Below are positions 1-8,127 of a stretch of 64,000 bases of DNA, piece by piece. Position numbers and translations under genes: made by a program. The first letter of the stretch is position 1, and every line of letters begins with the position of its first letter. This DNA comes from Clostridium sp. M62/1 (GTDB lineage Bacteria; Bacillota; Clostridia; Lachnospirales; Lachnospiraceae). The DNA lies in contig NZ_CP085988.1 of assembly GCF_020736365.1 (NCBI RefSeq), positions 2,672,001 to 2,736,000 on the forward strand, given 5' to 3'. Below the pieces are notes generated by a model. That model saw nothing but the letters and a program-made list of their open reading frames with translations. It ran no database searches and was not told where the DNA came from.

Positions 1-2301
1 TGGCAGCACAGCGGTATTGACCTTCGCTCTATCACAAGGGCGGCCGTCGGTGTGCTGACAAACAATTACCAGGGCGGAGCCAGCACTCTGACCCAGCAGC
101 TCATCAAAAACACTGTGTTCGGCGGCGGTATGGAAACCAGTACCGGCGCAAGGATTGAGCGAAAAATCCAGGAGCAGTATCTGGCCCTTCAGCTCACGAA
201 AAACGTGGACAGGAAGATCATCATCACGAATTACCTGAATACCATTAACCTGGGAAGCAATACCCTGGGCGTCAAAGCCGCGGCTCTCCGGTATTTTAAC
301 AAGGACGTTTCAGACCTGACGCTCTCTGAGTGCGCAGTCATCGCTGCCATCACGAAAAATCCCTCCCGCCTGAGTCCAATTACCGGAGCTGAGGACAATG
401 CGCAGCGGCGGTCCACGATTCTTCAGGAGATGTACAATCAGGGATATATCACGAAGGAGGAACAGGAGGAGGCTCTGGCAGACGATGTGTACTCCCGCAT
501 CCAGAATGTAGATCTGGCTGCAAAGGAGAACGATACCCCCTACTCCTACTACACAGACGAGCTTATTGATCAGGTGACAGAGGCCCTGAAGGAGGAGCTG
601 GGCTACACGGATACCCAGGCCAGCAATCTGCTGTTCAGCGGCGGACTCAGCATCTACACGCCTCAGGATCCCCGTATGCAGGCCATTGTAGATGAGGAGA
701 TCAGCAATCCGGAAAACTATGCTCTGGCTCAGTACTCCATCGAATACAGGCTTTCCGTGACCCACGGGGACGGTACAACGGAACACTTTTCAGAGGGGCA
801 CGTAAAGAATTATTATATGGATACCTTAGGACAGAGCGGGTATACGGGGCTGTTTAAAAGCGAGGCAGAGGCCCAGGAGGCAGTTGACCAGTATAAGTCA
901 TGGCTTCTGAAGGAGGATGACAAGGTCATCGGAGAATCCCTCACAGTCACTCTCCAGCCACAGGCTTCCTTTGTCCTGATTGAGCAGTCCACCGGATATG
1001 TAAAGGCCATCAGCGGAGGCCGGGGAGAAAAGACAGCCAACCGTACCCTGAACAGGGCAACGAATGTCAAGCGGCAGCCAGGCTCCGCCTTCAAGGTCAT
1101 CACATCCTTCCTGCCGGCTGTGGACACCTGCGGCGCGACGCTGGCCAGCGTATACTATGACGCGCCCTACTCCATCGGCACCAAGACCTTCCGGAACTGG
1201 TACGCCAACCGCGGCTACATGGGCTACCACAATATCCGTGAAGGAATCGCCTATTCCATGAATATCCTGGCCCTGAAGTGCCTGGTAGACACTGTGACCC
1301 CCCAGCTGGGCGTGGAATATGCGGAAAAGCTGGGAATCACCACCCTCGTGTCAGAGGACATTACCCCCTCCCTGGCTCTGGGCGGACTGACCGTGGGCGT
1401 GACGAACCTGGAACTGACAAATGCCTTTGCAACCATCGCCAATGAGGGCATTTACACAGAGCCTGTCTTCTTTACGAAGATTCTCGACCACAACGGCAAG
1501 GTTCTCATTGACAATGAGCCGGAAAAGAGGCAGGTGATCAAGGATTCCACAGCCTTCCTTGTGACAGACGCCATGGCTGACTCTGTTGTAAGCCAGAGTC
1601 TCTACGCTACGCCTGGCTCACAGCCCAGCACCACCAGCGCCGCAGCAGCCATTCCCGGCATGTCTACCTCCGGAAAGAGCGGCACGACTACGGGAAACAA
1701 CGACCTTTGGTTTGTGGGCTTTACACCTTACTATACAGCAGGAATCTGGACAGGCTTTGACAACAATGGAAGCATTACGGGAGGCACCTCCTACCACAAG
1801 GTTATCTGGCGCAAGATTATGACGCGCATACACGAGGGGCTCTCTGATCCCGGTTTTAAGGTGCCTGACAGCGTAGAGCAGGTGGAGGTATGCAGGAAAT
1901 CAGGCAAGCTCCCCATTGCAGGCGTATGCAGCTCCGATCCGAGAGGCAGCGCTGTCTATACGGAGTATTTCGCCAAGGGTACGGCTCCGACTGAAACCTG
2001 TGATCACCATGTGAGAGTGTCTGTCTGCGGCGTATCCGGCGGAACTCCTACCGCATACTGCCCTGCAGATCAGATTGTGTCAAAAACATTCATGTCTGTC
2101 CCTGACGAAGGCTACACAGACGATTCCAAATACGCTATGCCAGGTCCCTGTACCGTTCACACTGGTTCATCAACCATTATCGATCCGTCCGGCGGAAACG
2201 GAACAGACGTTCCCTTCGGACCCGGGTATATCCCAAGCTCCGGAAACAGCTCGTCACCGGACGGAAGCGATATCCCCATCGTGCCGGCAGCACCCAATTA
2301 G
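1..2301 (+). CDS. Class A penicillin-binding protein (PBP1A type), 5' end outside window
   Basis: Bifunctional peptidoglycan synthase: a GT51 glycosyltransferase polymerises lipid II and a transpeptidase crosslinks strands on the outer face of the membrane. The reading frame is open from base 1, and the first residues (HSGID...RA, then QGGASTLTQQLIKN) are the middle of the GT51 domain, so the start and membrane anchor lie upstream; the GTG at 52 is not the true start. Transpeptidase motifs follow in order: SAFK (SxxK) in RQPGSAFKV, SMN (SxN) in AYSMNIL, and KSGTT. The C-terminal ~150 residues are rich in Cys, Gly, Ser and Pro, a low-complexity extracellular tail. It converges on spoVAE with a shared terminator between. 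Confidence 0.95.
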   Translation, partial: WQHSGIDLRSITRAAVGVLTNNYQGGASTLTQQLIKNTVFGGGMETSTGARIERKIQEQYLALQLTKNVDRKIIITNYLNTINLGSNTLGVKAAALRYFNKDVSDLTLSECAVIAAITKNPSRLSPITGAEDNAQRRSTILQEMYNQGYITKEEQEEALADDVYSRIQNVDLAAKENDTPYSYYTDELIDQVTEALKEELGYTDTQASNLLFSGGLSIYTPQDPRMQAIVDEEISNPENYALAQYSIEYRLSVTHGDGTTEHFSEGHVKNYYMDTLGQSGYTGLFKSEAEAQEAVDQYKSWLLKEDDKVIGESLTVTLQPQASFVLIEQSTGYVKAISGGRGEKTANRTLNRATNVKRQPGSAFKVITSFLPAVDTCGATLASVYYDAPYSIGTKTFRNWYANRGYMGYHNIREGIAYSMNILALKCLVDTVTPQLGVEYAEKLGITTLVSEDITPSLALGGLTVGVTNLELTNAFATIANEGIYTEPVFFTKILDHNGKVLIDNEPEKRQVIKDSTAFLVTDAMADSVVSQSLYATPGSQPSTTSAAAAIPGMSTSGKSGTTTGNNDLWFVGFTPYYTAGIWTGFDNNGSITGGTSYHKVIWRKIMTRIHEGLSDPGFKVPDSVEQVEVCRKSGKLPIAGVCSSDPRGSAVYTEYFAKGTAPTETCDHHVRVSVCGVSGGTPTAYCPADQIVSKTFMSVPDEGYTDDSKYAMPGPCTVHTGSSTIIDPSGGNGTDVPFGPGYIPSSGNSSSPDGSDIPIVPAAPN

Positions 2302-2391
2302 GGAAAAATCATCCCATCGGCTTACGATGAGGCTGATTAAAAAAACTTATGGCAGAGTGCAGGATGCCGCAGAGTAAAAAGGGTAATAAAA

Positions 2392-2442
2392 AAGGATCCT
2401 GCTTCGCAGGATTCTCCGCCTGCGGCGGGTCGCGAAAGCGAC
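2392..2442 (+). repeat. Run of three small hairpins next to palindromic element copy 1
   Basis: Three short perfect stems lie end to end: ATCCTGC/GCAGGAT (2396-2402 with 2406-2412), CCGCC/GGCGG (2416-2420 with 2424-2428) and GTCGC-GAAA-GCGAC (2429-2442). They run directly into the large palindrome that starts at 2459. No reading frame fits them. This looks like a modular repeat rather than coding DNA. Confidence 0.6.
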
Positions 2443-2458
2443 ATTTTCTTTTCCAACC

Positions 2459-2520
2459 CAGTGCGATCCTCGCGGAGCTTTTTTATATAACAGGGAACGA
2501 AGTTTCCTGTTATATAAAAA
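2459..2520 (+). repeat. Dispersed palindromic element, copy 1
   Basis: The copy starts with CAGTGCGATCCTCGCGGAGC and continues into a near-perfect inverted repeat around TATATAACAGGGAAC / GTTTCCTGTTATATA flanked by T and A runs. The same unit recurs at 10024, 11842 and, inverted, at 57790. With copy 4 it also shares about 20 more bases on the CAGTG side (TTTTCTTTTCCAACC). It lies between two convergent genes, beside a terminator. Confidence 0.85.
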
Positions 2521-2556
2521 ACAGCGGATAGCGTGAAGGCGCATCCGCTGTTTTTT
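2521..2556. terminator. Bidirectional terminator between the PBP gene and spoVAE
   Basis: Stem ACAGCGGAT / ATCCGCTGT followed by six T on the plus strand. On the minus strand the same stem is followed by a T run that belongs to the neighbouring palindromic element. The convergent flanking genes fit a shared terminator. Confidence 0.75.
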
Positions 2557-2638
2557 CGTTCTATTCTTTTTCATCAGCTTTAAATATATTTCGTACTGTT
2601 TGCTGACACCTTCTCTGGTCTGTGCACAGGCCTTCTAT

Positions 2639-2995
2639 CTACTCTTTCATTTTAGGCTTAAAGATCAGTGCCGCAAGGTAGCCGAACACCAGCGCTCCGG
2701 CGATTCCTGCTGCCGAAGCAGTGAAACCTCCTTTGAAGATCCCGAGAACTCCTTCCTCTCCGAAGCCCTCAAGCACTCCCTTCCAGAGCGTATTTCCAAA
2801 GCCCAGAAGGGGCACCGATGCGCCTGCTCCGGCCCAGTCGGCAAAGGGGCCGTAGATTCCGAGACAGCCGAGAACCGCCCCGGTCACCACCAGGAGTACC
2901 ATAATCCTTCCCGGCAGCATCTTTGTCTTTTCCATCAGAATCTGAGCGGCGGTACAGATCAGTCCGCCGACTATAAATGCGCGCAAATATTCCAA
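2639..2995 (-). CDS. spoVAE: Stage V sporulation protein AE (SpoVAE)
   Basis: Small integral membrane subunit of the SpoVA channel, which moves dipicolinic acid into the forespore and releases it at germination. The 118 residues form several hydrophobic segments with the family pattern YLRAFIVGGLICTAAQ and the GAGASVPLLGFGN loop, which parallels a loop in SpoVAC. The start is TTG, three bases after the spoVAD stop, with AAAGGAG inside the end of spoVAD, so translation is probably coupled. It is the last gene of the cluster. Confidence 0.93.
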   Translation of the reverse strand: MEYLRAFIVGGLICTAAQILMEKTKMLPGRIMVLLVVTGAVLGCLGIYGPFADWAGAGASVPLLGFGNTLWKGVLEGFGEEGVLGIFKGGFTASAAGIAGALVFGYLAALIFKPKMKE

Positions 2996-2998
2996 CTT

Positions 2999-4114
2999 TT
3001 ATCTCTCCTTTCCGCCCTTTTCATATCCCCTTCCTGAAGGTCTTCTCTTTGCTGCATTTTCTTCTGCCCCGCAGCTTGCGCTTTCCACATGCTCCAAAAT
3101 CACTCCATGGGAGATTCCCGGCACGCTCTGCCCCTCGTTAAAACTGATCTGGGACAGCAGAGCCCCTGTCGGCAGAAACAGCACCCTCTTCCAGGTTCCA
3201 TCCTGAATTTTAGGCAGGATATAGGAGCACAGCGTTACGGCAGCGCAGCCGCAGCCGCTTCCTCCGGAGTGGGTGTCCTGGGTGGACGCGTCGAAAATCT
3301 TCATGCCGCAGTCCATGTGAATGCCTCTGACATCATATCCGGCCCGCTCCATGAATTCAAACACAATTTTCTGCCCCACAATCCCCAGATCTCCTGTGAT
3401 TATCTTATCGTAGTAGCTCTGATCCACCTGAAGATCCCTGAAATTTCTGAGAATCGTGTCCACGGCAGCCATGGCCATGGCTGCTCCCATATTCATGGAG
3501 TCGTGAATCTGCATGTCCACGATTTTTCCGGGAGTAAACCCGGCAATCTTCGCTTTGGGAGCTGTTTTTTTCTGCGCTTTCCCCCATTCCCCGCTTCCAA
3601 CCAGGGCACAGCCGCATCCTGTCACTGTCCAGGTGGTTGAAAACGGCCTCTGGTTCCCATAGGCAAGCGGAAAACGGAATTGGCGTTCCGCGCTGGCAAA
3701 ATGGCTGGATGCCAAAGCCATGGCGCTGTCTGCAAATCCTCCGCTGACTGTCATAGCCGCCAGACCCAGCGCCTCTCCCATGGTGGAGCAGGCTCCATAC
3801 AGGCCAAACAGCGGAATTTCCAGCTCCATCACCCCGAATGAAGTAGCCACACTCTGTCCCAGCAGATCCCCTGCAAACAGGTACCTTACGTCTTCCCGCC
3901 TGTATCCTCCCTTTTCCAGATTAAGGAGCGCCGTCCTGCGCTGCAGTTCGCTCTCCGCCGCCTCCCAGTTTTTCTGGCCGAACATGGGATCTGCCTCTAT
4001 CTGATCAAAGCAGCTTCCCAGAGGTCCCTCTCCCTCCTTCTGTCCCACAATGGAAGCGGCAGAAAAGATGTACGGGGCCCTGTCAAATATAATACTTGCT
4101 TTTCCCTTCTGCAT
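2999..4114 (-). CDS. spoVAD: Stage V sporulation protein AD (SpoVAD)
   Basis: Thiolase-fold protein of the SpoVA complex that binds dipicolinic acid at the spore inner membrane. Family landmarks are VGQKEGEGPLGSCFD near the N-terminus, the FGLYGACSTMGEAL segment around the former thiolase cysteine, TWTVTGCGCAL and the Gly-rich HSGGSGCGCAAV. The frame is open 27 codons further upstream, but the ATG at 4114 is preferred: it has GGAGGGCA at good spacing and gives the usual protein start (MQKGKAS...). Gene order places it with spoVAE, but it is separated from spoVAC by a three-gene insertion. It therefore needs its own promoter, and I could not find a clear sigma-G site upstream. Confidence 0.95.
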   Translation of the reverse strand: MQKGKASIIFDRAPYIFSAASIVGQKEGEGPLGSCFDQIEADPMFGQKNWEAAESELQRRTALLNLEKGGYRREDVRYLFAGDLLGQSVATSFGVMELEIPLFGLYGACSTMGEALGLAAMTVSGGFADSAMALASSHFASAERQFRFPLAYGNQRPFSTTWTVTGCGCALVGSGEWGKAQKKTAPKAKIAGFTPGKIVDMQIHDSMNMGAAMAMAAVDTILRNFRDLQVDQSYYDKIITGDLGIVGQKIVFEFMERAGYDVRGIHMDCGMKIFDASTQDTHSGGSGCGCAAVTLCSYILPKIQDGTWKRVLFLPTGALLSQISFNEGQSVPGISHGVILEHVESASCGAEENAAKRRPSGRGYEKGGKER

Positions 4115-4176
4115 ATTGCCCTCCGTATCAGTCATTCTGGCAGGATATTTCCTGCTTTTCTTATTCTCCCCAGAGG

Positions 4177-4193
4177 GCAGAATTATATTCTGC
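4177..4193. promoter_or_regulatory. Perfect palindrome upstream of spoVAD
   Basis: GCAGAAT-TAT-ATTCTGC lies 63 bases before the chosen spoVAD start and after the end of the response regulator gene. It could be an operator or a small hairpin in the leader. No regulator can be assigned. Confidence 0.4.
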
Positions 4194-4294
4194 ATCAGGA
4201 TACGGCCGCAGCGCCTGAAGCCGCAGCTTTTATGAGCATACGTCCCGGGAACAGAGAGCGGCCTTCACTTTTATTCCTGATTCGATTCCAGATT

Positions 4295-5287
4295 CTATTC
4301 CGGAATTCTCCCATGACTTTTGAATTCCCTCGGAGAGCAGCCGAAATATCTTCTGAAATTCTGAAAAAAATAGGAATAATCGTAATATCCAAGCTGTTTG
4401 GCAATCTCATTGGCCCTGTTTCTCGGATCTTCCATCAGCGTTCTCGCCCTCTCCATCTTCGCCATTGTCACATAGGTTACGTATCCTGTCCCTGTTTCGC
4501 GCTTAAATTTCTTGCTGAAGTAGGAATGTGACAGGGAGAGTTCCTCACACAGTACTGTGAGGGAGAGCTCCTGTTCCAGATGGCTGTCAATGAACCGGAG
4601 CGCCTCTCTGATAAAGGGAGAGTAATTCTGCATGCCCGAGCGGATGCGCTGAAGCTCAGAAAGCGTGCGATCGGAGACAGCCCTGGCATCCTTTCTCTCT
4701 GCCCGCTTTGTCCCCGGCTCTTTGCCTCTGTCATCTGTTTCAGGCCGTTCGCCCTGATTTTCAGCTCCTGTCCGCTCCGGCAGGCTGCTGTTTCCAGACA
4801 GTCTCTTCTGCTTTGTCAGCCCGCCTGATTCAGAACGCATAATTTCTTCCCTGCCGTCTCTTCGTTCCTGTTTTTCCTGTGCCAGACGGACTATCTGCCG
4901 CCTCTTTATTTCCAGCCGGTCCAGAACCCAGAGGATTCCCTCCTCCAGTTCATCCATCCTGGGCGGCTTTGTCAGATAGAGCGCTGCCTCATACCGGATG
5001 GCCCGGCAGGCCTCCTCAAAATCCCGGCAGGCGCTTAAAATAATAACGAGCGGCCGCTTTTCCTGCTGTCTTTCATAGAGAATCCTGAGGAAATCATTCT
5101 CTTTTTCTCTGCCGATCCTCATGTCAGTAATGACAAGATCCGGTTTTTCTGTCTGCACAAGAAAAAGGCCCTCTTTTATACTGAGGACCGTTCCGGCCAG
5201 CCTGCACCCCAGGCGGTTCCACTCCACCCCGGTTTTCAAAAGCTCAACCGTCTCTGTATCGCCGTCTACTACAATCACTGAGTACAT
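4295..5287 (-). CDS. AraC-type response regulator, orphan
   Basis: Two-component transcription regulator. Residues 1-120 are a receiver domain with the acidic pair in VVDGD, phospho-acceptor D55 in DLVITDMRIG, the switch Ser in IILSAC and K107 in YLTKPP. Residues ~150-215 are a charged, low-complexity linker. Residues ~225-325 are an AraC double helix-turn-helix (LSHSYFSKKFKRETG; YYDYSYFFQNFRRYFGCSP). No histidine kinase lies nearby. It sits downstream of the permease and hydrolase genes on the same strand and is likely their regulator, perhaps through the paired palindromes at 7762-7792 (inference). The ribosome site is weak. Confidence 0.9.
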   Translation of the reverse strand: MYSVIVVDGDTETVELLKTGVEWNRLGCRLAGTVLSIKEGLFLVQTEKPDLVITDMRIGREKENDFLRILYERQQEKRPLVIILSACRDFEEACRAIRYEAALYLTKPPRMDELEEGILWVLDRLEIKRRQIVRLAQEKQERRDGREEIMRSESGGLTKQKRLSGNSSLPERTGAENQGERPETDDRGKEPGTKRAERKDARAVSDRTLSELQRIRSGMQNYSPFIREALRFIDSHLEQELSLTVLCEELSLSHSYFSKKFKRETGTGYVTYVTMAKMERARTLMEDPRNRANEIAKQLGYYDYSYFFQNFRRYFGCSPREFKSHGRIPE

Positions 5288-5474
5288 AATCTTATCAAGT
5301 CCTTTATGCTGTTTTCTGTCTGTTTTCTGTCCTCTCGTGTCTTTTGCATCATCCCGGCATTATCTGCTGCCGTCGGGGAACCATGCAGGAATACCCCTGT
5401 CATCTATTATCTCCTCTATCATAGTTCCCCCAACAGCTGCATCCTATGTGAAATTGTCAAACCTTCTGCCTGCT

Positions 5475-6830
5475 TTACTCCTCCTCTCGCACCTGATCCG
5501 GTGACAGAATAATCTGCTTCCACTCGTCAGGTTTCTTTTTCTGCATATGCTTTGCATACAGCATAAATGGAACCCCCAGAGCAAAGTAAAGTCCCACAGC
5601 CATCCAGCCGCCCAGATCCATGCTTTTCGCGCAGGTGTAAATGACCCAGATTGTAAAGACTACGGAAATACACCCGAGAACTTTTCCGTGCTTTACCTTA
5701 TACGGACGCTCCCAGTGGGGCTTTGTCTTTCTGAGTTTTAAGAAAGATACAGATACACCGAAATAAATAATTCCGGCAGAAAGCCCTGTTATCGTGAAAA
5801 TGTAATTGATCCACGCTTCCGGTGCGAACACAGTAAAGTAAAGAGAAAGAATTCCGATTACGATATTGGCCTTCCATGGCTGTCCATAGCGGTTAATGGA
5901 AGCAAAGGTCTTTGAAAACTGTCCCTGCTTCGCCCCTCCATAGAGAGTTCTGGAGGCGCTGAGCCAGAATCCCGACAGGGTTGTAATACAGGTACCGATT
6001 CCCATCACCACAATCACAAGCCCCAGCCAGTGCATTCCCAGCATATCGGCCACTCTCGGATCGACGATATCGGTCTGCTGCATCCACTCATCTGTGACAA
6101 TTCCGCCCACTGCGATAATGGCCAGTCCATAGATCAGGAAGGTCAGGAACATACTGGATATGAACGCAATCAGCAGCTTTTTCTTCGGAATTTTCGACTC
6201 CTCCACAAGCTGAGGAATCATATCAAATCCCTGAAACTTCATAATCAGAAGTCCTACGCCCATCGTATACCCCGTAAACCCGGACGGAAACCATGGTCTG
6301 AGATTATCGAAGCTCCACTGATCGCTGAAAATGAAGATGAATGACGCACAGATGGAAATAGCCAGAGTGCTCCAAAACAAAATATTCTGTATTTTGGCCA
6401 GAAACTTAATTTCCAGATTTGTAAGCAAAAACCATATGACTATGATCGAGGCTGCGATGATCTTAATCTGGATAAAGGTTACCGGAAACAGATAGGACAG
6501 CATGCTGGAAATTCCGAATGCCACGGAGGGCATTGCCACAATGTATAAAAGCACCAGCGCCCAGCAGGAAAACCATCCCACATTCCATCCAAATGCATTG
6601 GAGATCCACACATTTTCTCCGCCTGCATAGGGCAGCATACTCGTCATCTCTGAATAAATCAAGCACAGCGGAAGTACCAGAATACAGCATGTCAGAAGAG
6701 AAAATACTGCCCCCGTGCCTGATATTTCAAACCAGTACTTAATTTCTACCATCCAGGCGGCAATCATTCCCCCGGCCGCCATCGCTATAATCTGTGAAAG
6801 GCTCAATTCTTTTTTTAATTTTTCTTTCAT
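5475..6830 (-). CDS. APC-superfamily amino acid/polyamine permease
   Basis: Integral membrane transporter of 451 residues with about 12 hydrophobic segments. The start shows the APC signature: LSLSQIIAMAAGGMIAAW as TM1, then a Pro/Gly-rich PYAGGENVW loop after TM2. The substrate is not readable from sequence; amino acids, polyamines or ethanolamine-like amines are possible. Two ATGs six bases apart compete; the second (6830) is chosen because GGGGGGAG lies six bases before it. It follows the hydrolase gene by 73 bases, separated by a strong hairpin, and the two probably take up and hydrolyse one substrate (inference). Confidence 0.9.
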   Translation of the reverse strand: MKEKLKKELSLSQIIAMAAGGMIAAWMVEIKYWFEISGTGAVFSLLTCCILVLPLCLIYSEMTSMLPYAGGENVWISNAFGWNVGWFSCWALVLLYIVAMPSVAFGISSMLSYLFPVTFIQIKIIAASIIVIWFLLTNLEIKFLAKIQNILFWSTLAISICASFIFIFSDQWSFDNLRPWFPSGFTGYTMGVGLLIMKFQGFDMIPQLVEESKIPKKKLLIAFISSMFLTFLIYGLAIIAVGGIVTDEWMQQTDIVDPRVADMLGMHWLGLVIVVMGIGTCITTLSGFWLSASRTLYGGAKQGQFSKTFASINRYGQPWKANIVIGILSLYFTVFAPEAWINYIFTITGLSAGIIYFGVSVSFLKLRKTKPHWERPYKVKHGKVLGCISVVFTIWVIYTCAKSMDLGGWMAVGLYFALGVPFMLYAKHMQKKKPDEWKQIILSPDQVREEE

Positions 6831-6877
6831 AGGCATCTCCCCCCGGATTTCCCGTGCCTCGGCCCTTCGGCCTTCCT

Positions 6878-6899
6878 GCAGCAGCTTTTAAGCTGCTGC
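6878..6899. promoter_or_regulatory. Hairpin between hydrolase and permease genes
   Basis: GCAGCAGCTT-TT-AAGCTGCTGC is a perfect 10-bp stem just after the hydrolase stop. It has no T run, so it is more likely an mRNA stability or processing element than a terminator. A second small stem, GGCC-CTTC-GGCC, follows on its left. Confidence 0.45.
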
Positions 6900-6903
6900 T
6901 CTT

Positions 6904-7602
6904 CTACTTCGCTGTTTTCAATACCTCCAGCGTCTCATCTGTACTCAGTACATTGCAGTAAAGAATGTTCATGATTTTCAGCTCCATGTCATGCAGCTCC
7001 ATATCAGGCGCTGCACAGCAGTCCTCCACGCAGATAATCTGAAATCCCTGATCTGCCAGAACGCGAACGCTGGAAGCCACGCACTGATCCGTCACAATAC
7101 CTGTGACAACAACTGTATCAATCCCCATATTGTGCAGAAGCTGCGTATAGTTCGTTCCCAGAGAAACACTGTCCGTAGTTTTATTCACCACGATCTCATC
7201 CGGCAGAGGGGCCAGCTCATCCACCATCTCTGCCTCTCTCGAATTAATTGGAAGATAGATATTATTCCAGCCGTAGGTGCTCTGTACCCTGGAGCGGTCT
7301 CTTCCGTTTTCTTTCAGGCAGGCAATTCTGCCGTATGTAACCTCCATGTCATTTTCCCTGAAATAGTCAATCAGGCGCCGGATATTTGGCACCACTACCT
7401 GATCCAGCCGATCGTGGTAGGGAATCCAGCGCTCCTCATCTCCCGCCTCCTTCGCTTTCAGATAATCCCCGCAATCCCTGTTAACAAACTCCTTCTGCAT
7501 GTCGATCACGAGAAGCGCCGTTTTTTTCTTGTCGAGTTCCATATCAGGCACTTCTTCCATCCCCTGGTAGTAAAAGGACACATATTTGGGATTAATTTTC
7601 AT
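6904..7602 (-). CDS. Isochorismatase-family cysteine hydrolase
   Basis: Predicted C-N hydrolase of the nicotinamidase / N-carbamoylsarcosine amidase / ureidoacrylate hydrolase superfamily, 232 residues. The catalytic triad is visible: D34 in LLVIDMQKEF, K141 in VVNKTTDS and C174 in VTGIVTDQCVASS. The KTTDS and TDQC contexts resemble amidases acting on ureido or carbamoyl compounds, but the substrate is not determined. The start at 7602 is set by AGGAGGAGGT at ideal spacing; the frame is open for 30 AT-rich codons upstream, which I exclude. It leads an apparent operon with the permease and sits in the spoVA interruption. Confidence 0.9.
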   Translation of the reverse strand: MKINPKYVSFYYQGMEEVPDMELDKKKTALLVIDMQKEFVNRDCGDYLKAKEAGDEERWIPYHDRLDQVVVPNIRRLIDYFRENDMEVTYGRIACLKENGRDRSRVQSTYGWNNIYLPINSREAEMVDELAPLPDEIVVNKTTDSVSLGTNYTQLLHNMGIDTVVVTGIVTDQCVASSVRVLADQGFQIICVEDCCAAPDMELHDMELKIMNILYCNVLSTDETLEVLKTAK

Positions 7603-8014
7603 ACATTTACCTCCTCCTATTTTACTTTTACTTTTAATAAAAGCATATTTTATGTTATTTTTTGTATTTTGTCTATAAATTAAAAAATACAACTAATAAA
7701 TAGCAAGATATTACATGCAGTCAATTTATTTATCCTTTGTTTCTTTTAGATATTATCATTTTATTGACAATATTTGCCATTTATTGACAATATATTTATG
7801 TCAAACGTGACAAAAATTTTGAATTATTCATATAATGCTGCTGTTCATATTTTGTTTGCACTTTATTCTGATATATCTATGACTTGAAATTTGTTTTTAG
7901 AATATTTCATATCAAGACTATTAAGAAAAGATGCATCTGCCCCGCAAAAGTCTTTTCCCTGATGCATCTTCAGCAGATATGCTTCCTGATTCAATAGATA
8001 AAAATATAGAAGAA
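7603..8014. other. AT-rich intergenic region upstream of the hydrolase operon
   Basis: About 400 bases of strongly AT-rich DNA, unlike the GC-richer genes on both sides. It holds the paired palindromes at 7762-7792 and a 10-bp inverted repeat AAGATGCATC/GATGCATCTT (7927-7936 with 7961-7970). I see no open frame and no confident -10/-35 pair. Confidence 0.6.
7762..7792. promoter_or_regulatory. Tandem palindromic operator candidates, 20 bp apart
   Basis: TATTGACAATA occurs twice (7762-7772 and 7782-7792), each a perfect 5+1+5 palindrome. Their centres are exactly 20 bp apart, about two helical turns, so bound proteins would face the same side of the DNA. They lie 160-190 bases before the hydrolase start. 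The AraC-type response regulator in the same cluster is a candidate binder (inference). Confidence 0.55.
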
Positions 8015-8050
8015 AGCGGACCAGTCCCCCACTCACGAGGGCTGTCCGCT
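8015..8050 (-). terminator. Terminator downstream of spoVAC
   Basis: Read on the minus strand, AGCGGAC pairs with GTCCGCT and is followed by TTCTTC and later a T run. It lies about 80 bases past the spoVAC stop and would close the spoVAA-AB-AC transcript before the inserted genes. Confidence 0.5.
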
Positions 8051-8127
8051 CTGCAGGCCGGGCGCGGCTGCGAAGCAGCCGTTTCCATAGGGACGAGTAA
8101 TCATCGGCAGCGAGGCTTTTGATTCTT

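Noticed and set aside
4115..4195. Longer start for SpoVAD
   Set aside because: The extra 27 residues do not look like SpoVAD, and the ATG at 4114 has a strong GGAGGG site.
8064..8080. CGGCTGC-GAA-GCAGCCG hairpin as a terminator
   Set aside because: No T run on either side; the stem at 8015-8050 is a better end for spoVAC.
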